DNA of 64,000 nt from Spodoptera frugiperda (Eukaryota > Arthropoda > Insecta > Lepidoptera > Noctuidae). The position numbers and the translations under genes are program-made. The notes beneath the pieces were generated by a model. The model was not told the origin of the DNA, searched no databases, and was given only the letters and a program-made list of their open reading frames with translations. This document shows, in pieces, positions 63,227 through 64,000 of the stretch. The stretch's first letter is position 1, and each line of letters opens with the position of its first letter. Where the stretch lies: the NCBI RefSeq assembly GCF_023101765.2, contig NC_064228.1, positions 5,262,501-5,326,500 on the forward strand. Direction: 5' to 3'.

Positions 63227-63828
63227 GTGAGTTGGAAACTGAACCCTATTTGTCTTGAATATAAGGTTGATATTTGAATCGAACGTCATGAGTAATTATT
63301 ACGTTTATGTTCCACGCTACGTTTGATGCACAGTCATTGGTAAATGCTTCACTATTTCCAAAGTTGTCCGTTTGGGGTGTTTTATTGAATTGTGACGTCT
63401 TAATATAGTAAATAGAATAGTATAATTATGTTATATTACTTATTTGCTCTTAAATGTTAGAAAAATTTAATATGCAGCTAATTTTTGTAATAGCTTTGAA
63501 TCTTGAAATCATTAGGCGATTAGACTACATATAAATTCAGAAACAAATACCTACGTATTGTATAATAAACCAAAGATACCTATACCTTCTTTAAGACAAA
63601 CTGTGTTTCAAATTATGTCGCAATTCGATAAAACATCCTATAGGTATTTATAACGACACTGTATGTTTATTCACCCACATCTTGCTATTTCTTCCACCCT
63701 CTGTTCACATATTTCTATTATTTTCTATCAAATTACAAAAGTAATGCATGTATGCACTTCGAACTATAATATAGGTACAATAAATATTTACTGTTAAAAA
63801 GACATTTCATAACGCACCGACTATCGGC
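63227..63828. other. RyR intron 68, first part: nothing recognised
   Basis: AT-rich sequence after the w68 donor. Confidence 0.5.
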
Positions 63829-63836
63829 GGATTCCC

Positions 63837-64000
63837 CTGACGCGTCTGTGCGTTCGTTCGACTCTCGGTGGGTGCCCGCTGACGCGTCTGTGCGTTCGTC
63901 CGACTCTCGGTGGGTGCCCGCTGACGCGTCAGTGCGTTCGTCCGACTCTCGGCGGGTGCCCGCTGACGCGTCAGTGCGTTCGTCCGACTCTCGGCGGGTG
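63837..64000. repeat. 42-bp GC-rich minisatellite running off the window end
   Basis: Units start at 63837, 63879, 63921 and 63963 with CTGACGCGTC, followed by TGTGCGTTCG and GACTCTCGGTGGGTGCC. At least four units; the array continues past the window. Confidence 0.88.

Noticed and set aside
1..64000. CRISPR arrays, operons, riboswitches, rRNA
   Set aside because: The window is clearly eukaryotic intron-exon DNA; the tandem repeats lack the spacer-repeat pattern of CRISPR.

Overview
The window is nuclear DNA from a moth (order Lepidoptera). It is AT-rich, its short exons have GT-AG borders, and its introns are full of lepidopteran-type short interspersed repeats. Almost all of it lies inside one gene on the + strand, the ryanodine receptor (RyR), the sarcoplasmic/endoplasmic reticulum calcium-release channel and the target of diamide insecticides. 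I can join 68 coding exons (numbered w1-w68 within this window) in a consistent reading frame. They total 9,825 coding bases, about 3,275 residues of a protein that is usually about 5,100 residues in insects. Both ends of the gene lie outside: w1 falls near the end of the second SPRY domain, and w68 holds the first strongly hydrophobic segment of the membrane region.

Layout of the + strand gene: 54-10,684 end of SPRY2, a basic/serine-rich variable linker, and the SPRY3 region (w1-w12); 11,164-20,744 bridging solenoid (w13-w26); 21,321-27,883 second RIH-type helical region (w27-w36); 28,313-32,346 RyR repeats 3 and 4 with the phosphorylation loop and an 18-base microexon between them (w37-w41); 33,706-48,907 central solenoid (w42-w53); 49,424-50,942 calmodulin-binding segment (w54-w55); 51,451-53,220 acidic linker and following helices (w56-w58); 54,934-58,740 RIH-associated domain (w59-w63); 59,517-60,768 EF-hand pair (w64-w65); 61,040-63,226 pre-membrane region and first hydrophobic segment (w66-w68).

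The largest intron (35,386-41,167) contains a second gene on the - strand. I reconstruct a start codon at 40,462, a signal peptide, a long hydrophilic exon, small cysteine-rich exons and a last exon ending in an acidic Ser/Asp/Glu tail (stop at 36,059). The predicted secreted protein is 683 or 691 residues and I do not recognise it. It carries two copies of a cysteine module with spacing C-x7-C-x3-C-x7-C-x4-C. The second half of module 1 is encoded by two homologous exons in tandem. Their phases (enter 0, leave 1) allow either exon but not both, so they look like a mutually exclusive pair. This is the most novel item in the window.

Also unusual is a perfect-length array of nine 100-bp units at 56,487-57,386. 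Each unit repeats the last 84 bases of RyR exon w61 plus its 5' splice site, giving nine candidate donors, only the first of which keeps the frame. A shorter duplication of the donor of the preceding exon lies only about 400 bases upstream. The introns also hold several SINE-like families, MITE-like inverted-repeat elements, LINE tails, minisatellites and long hairpins.
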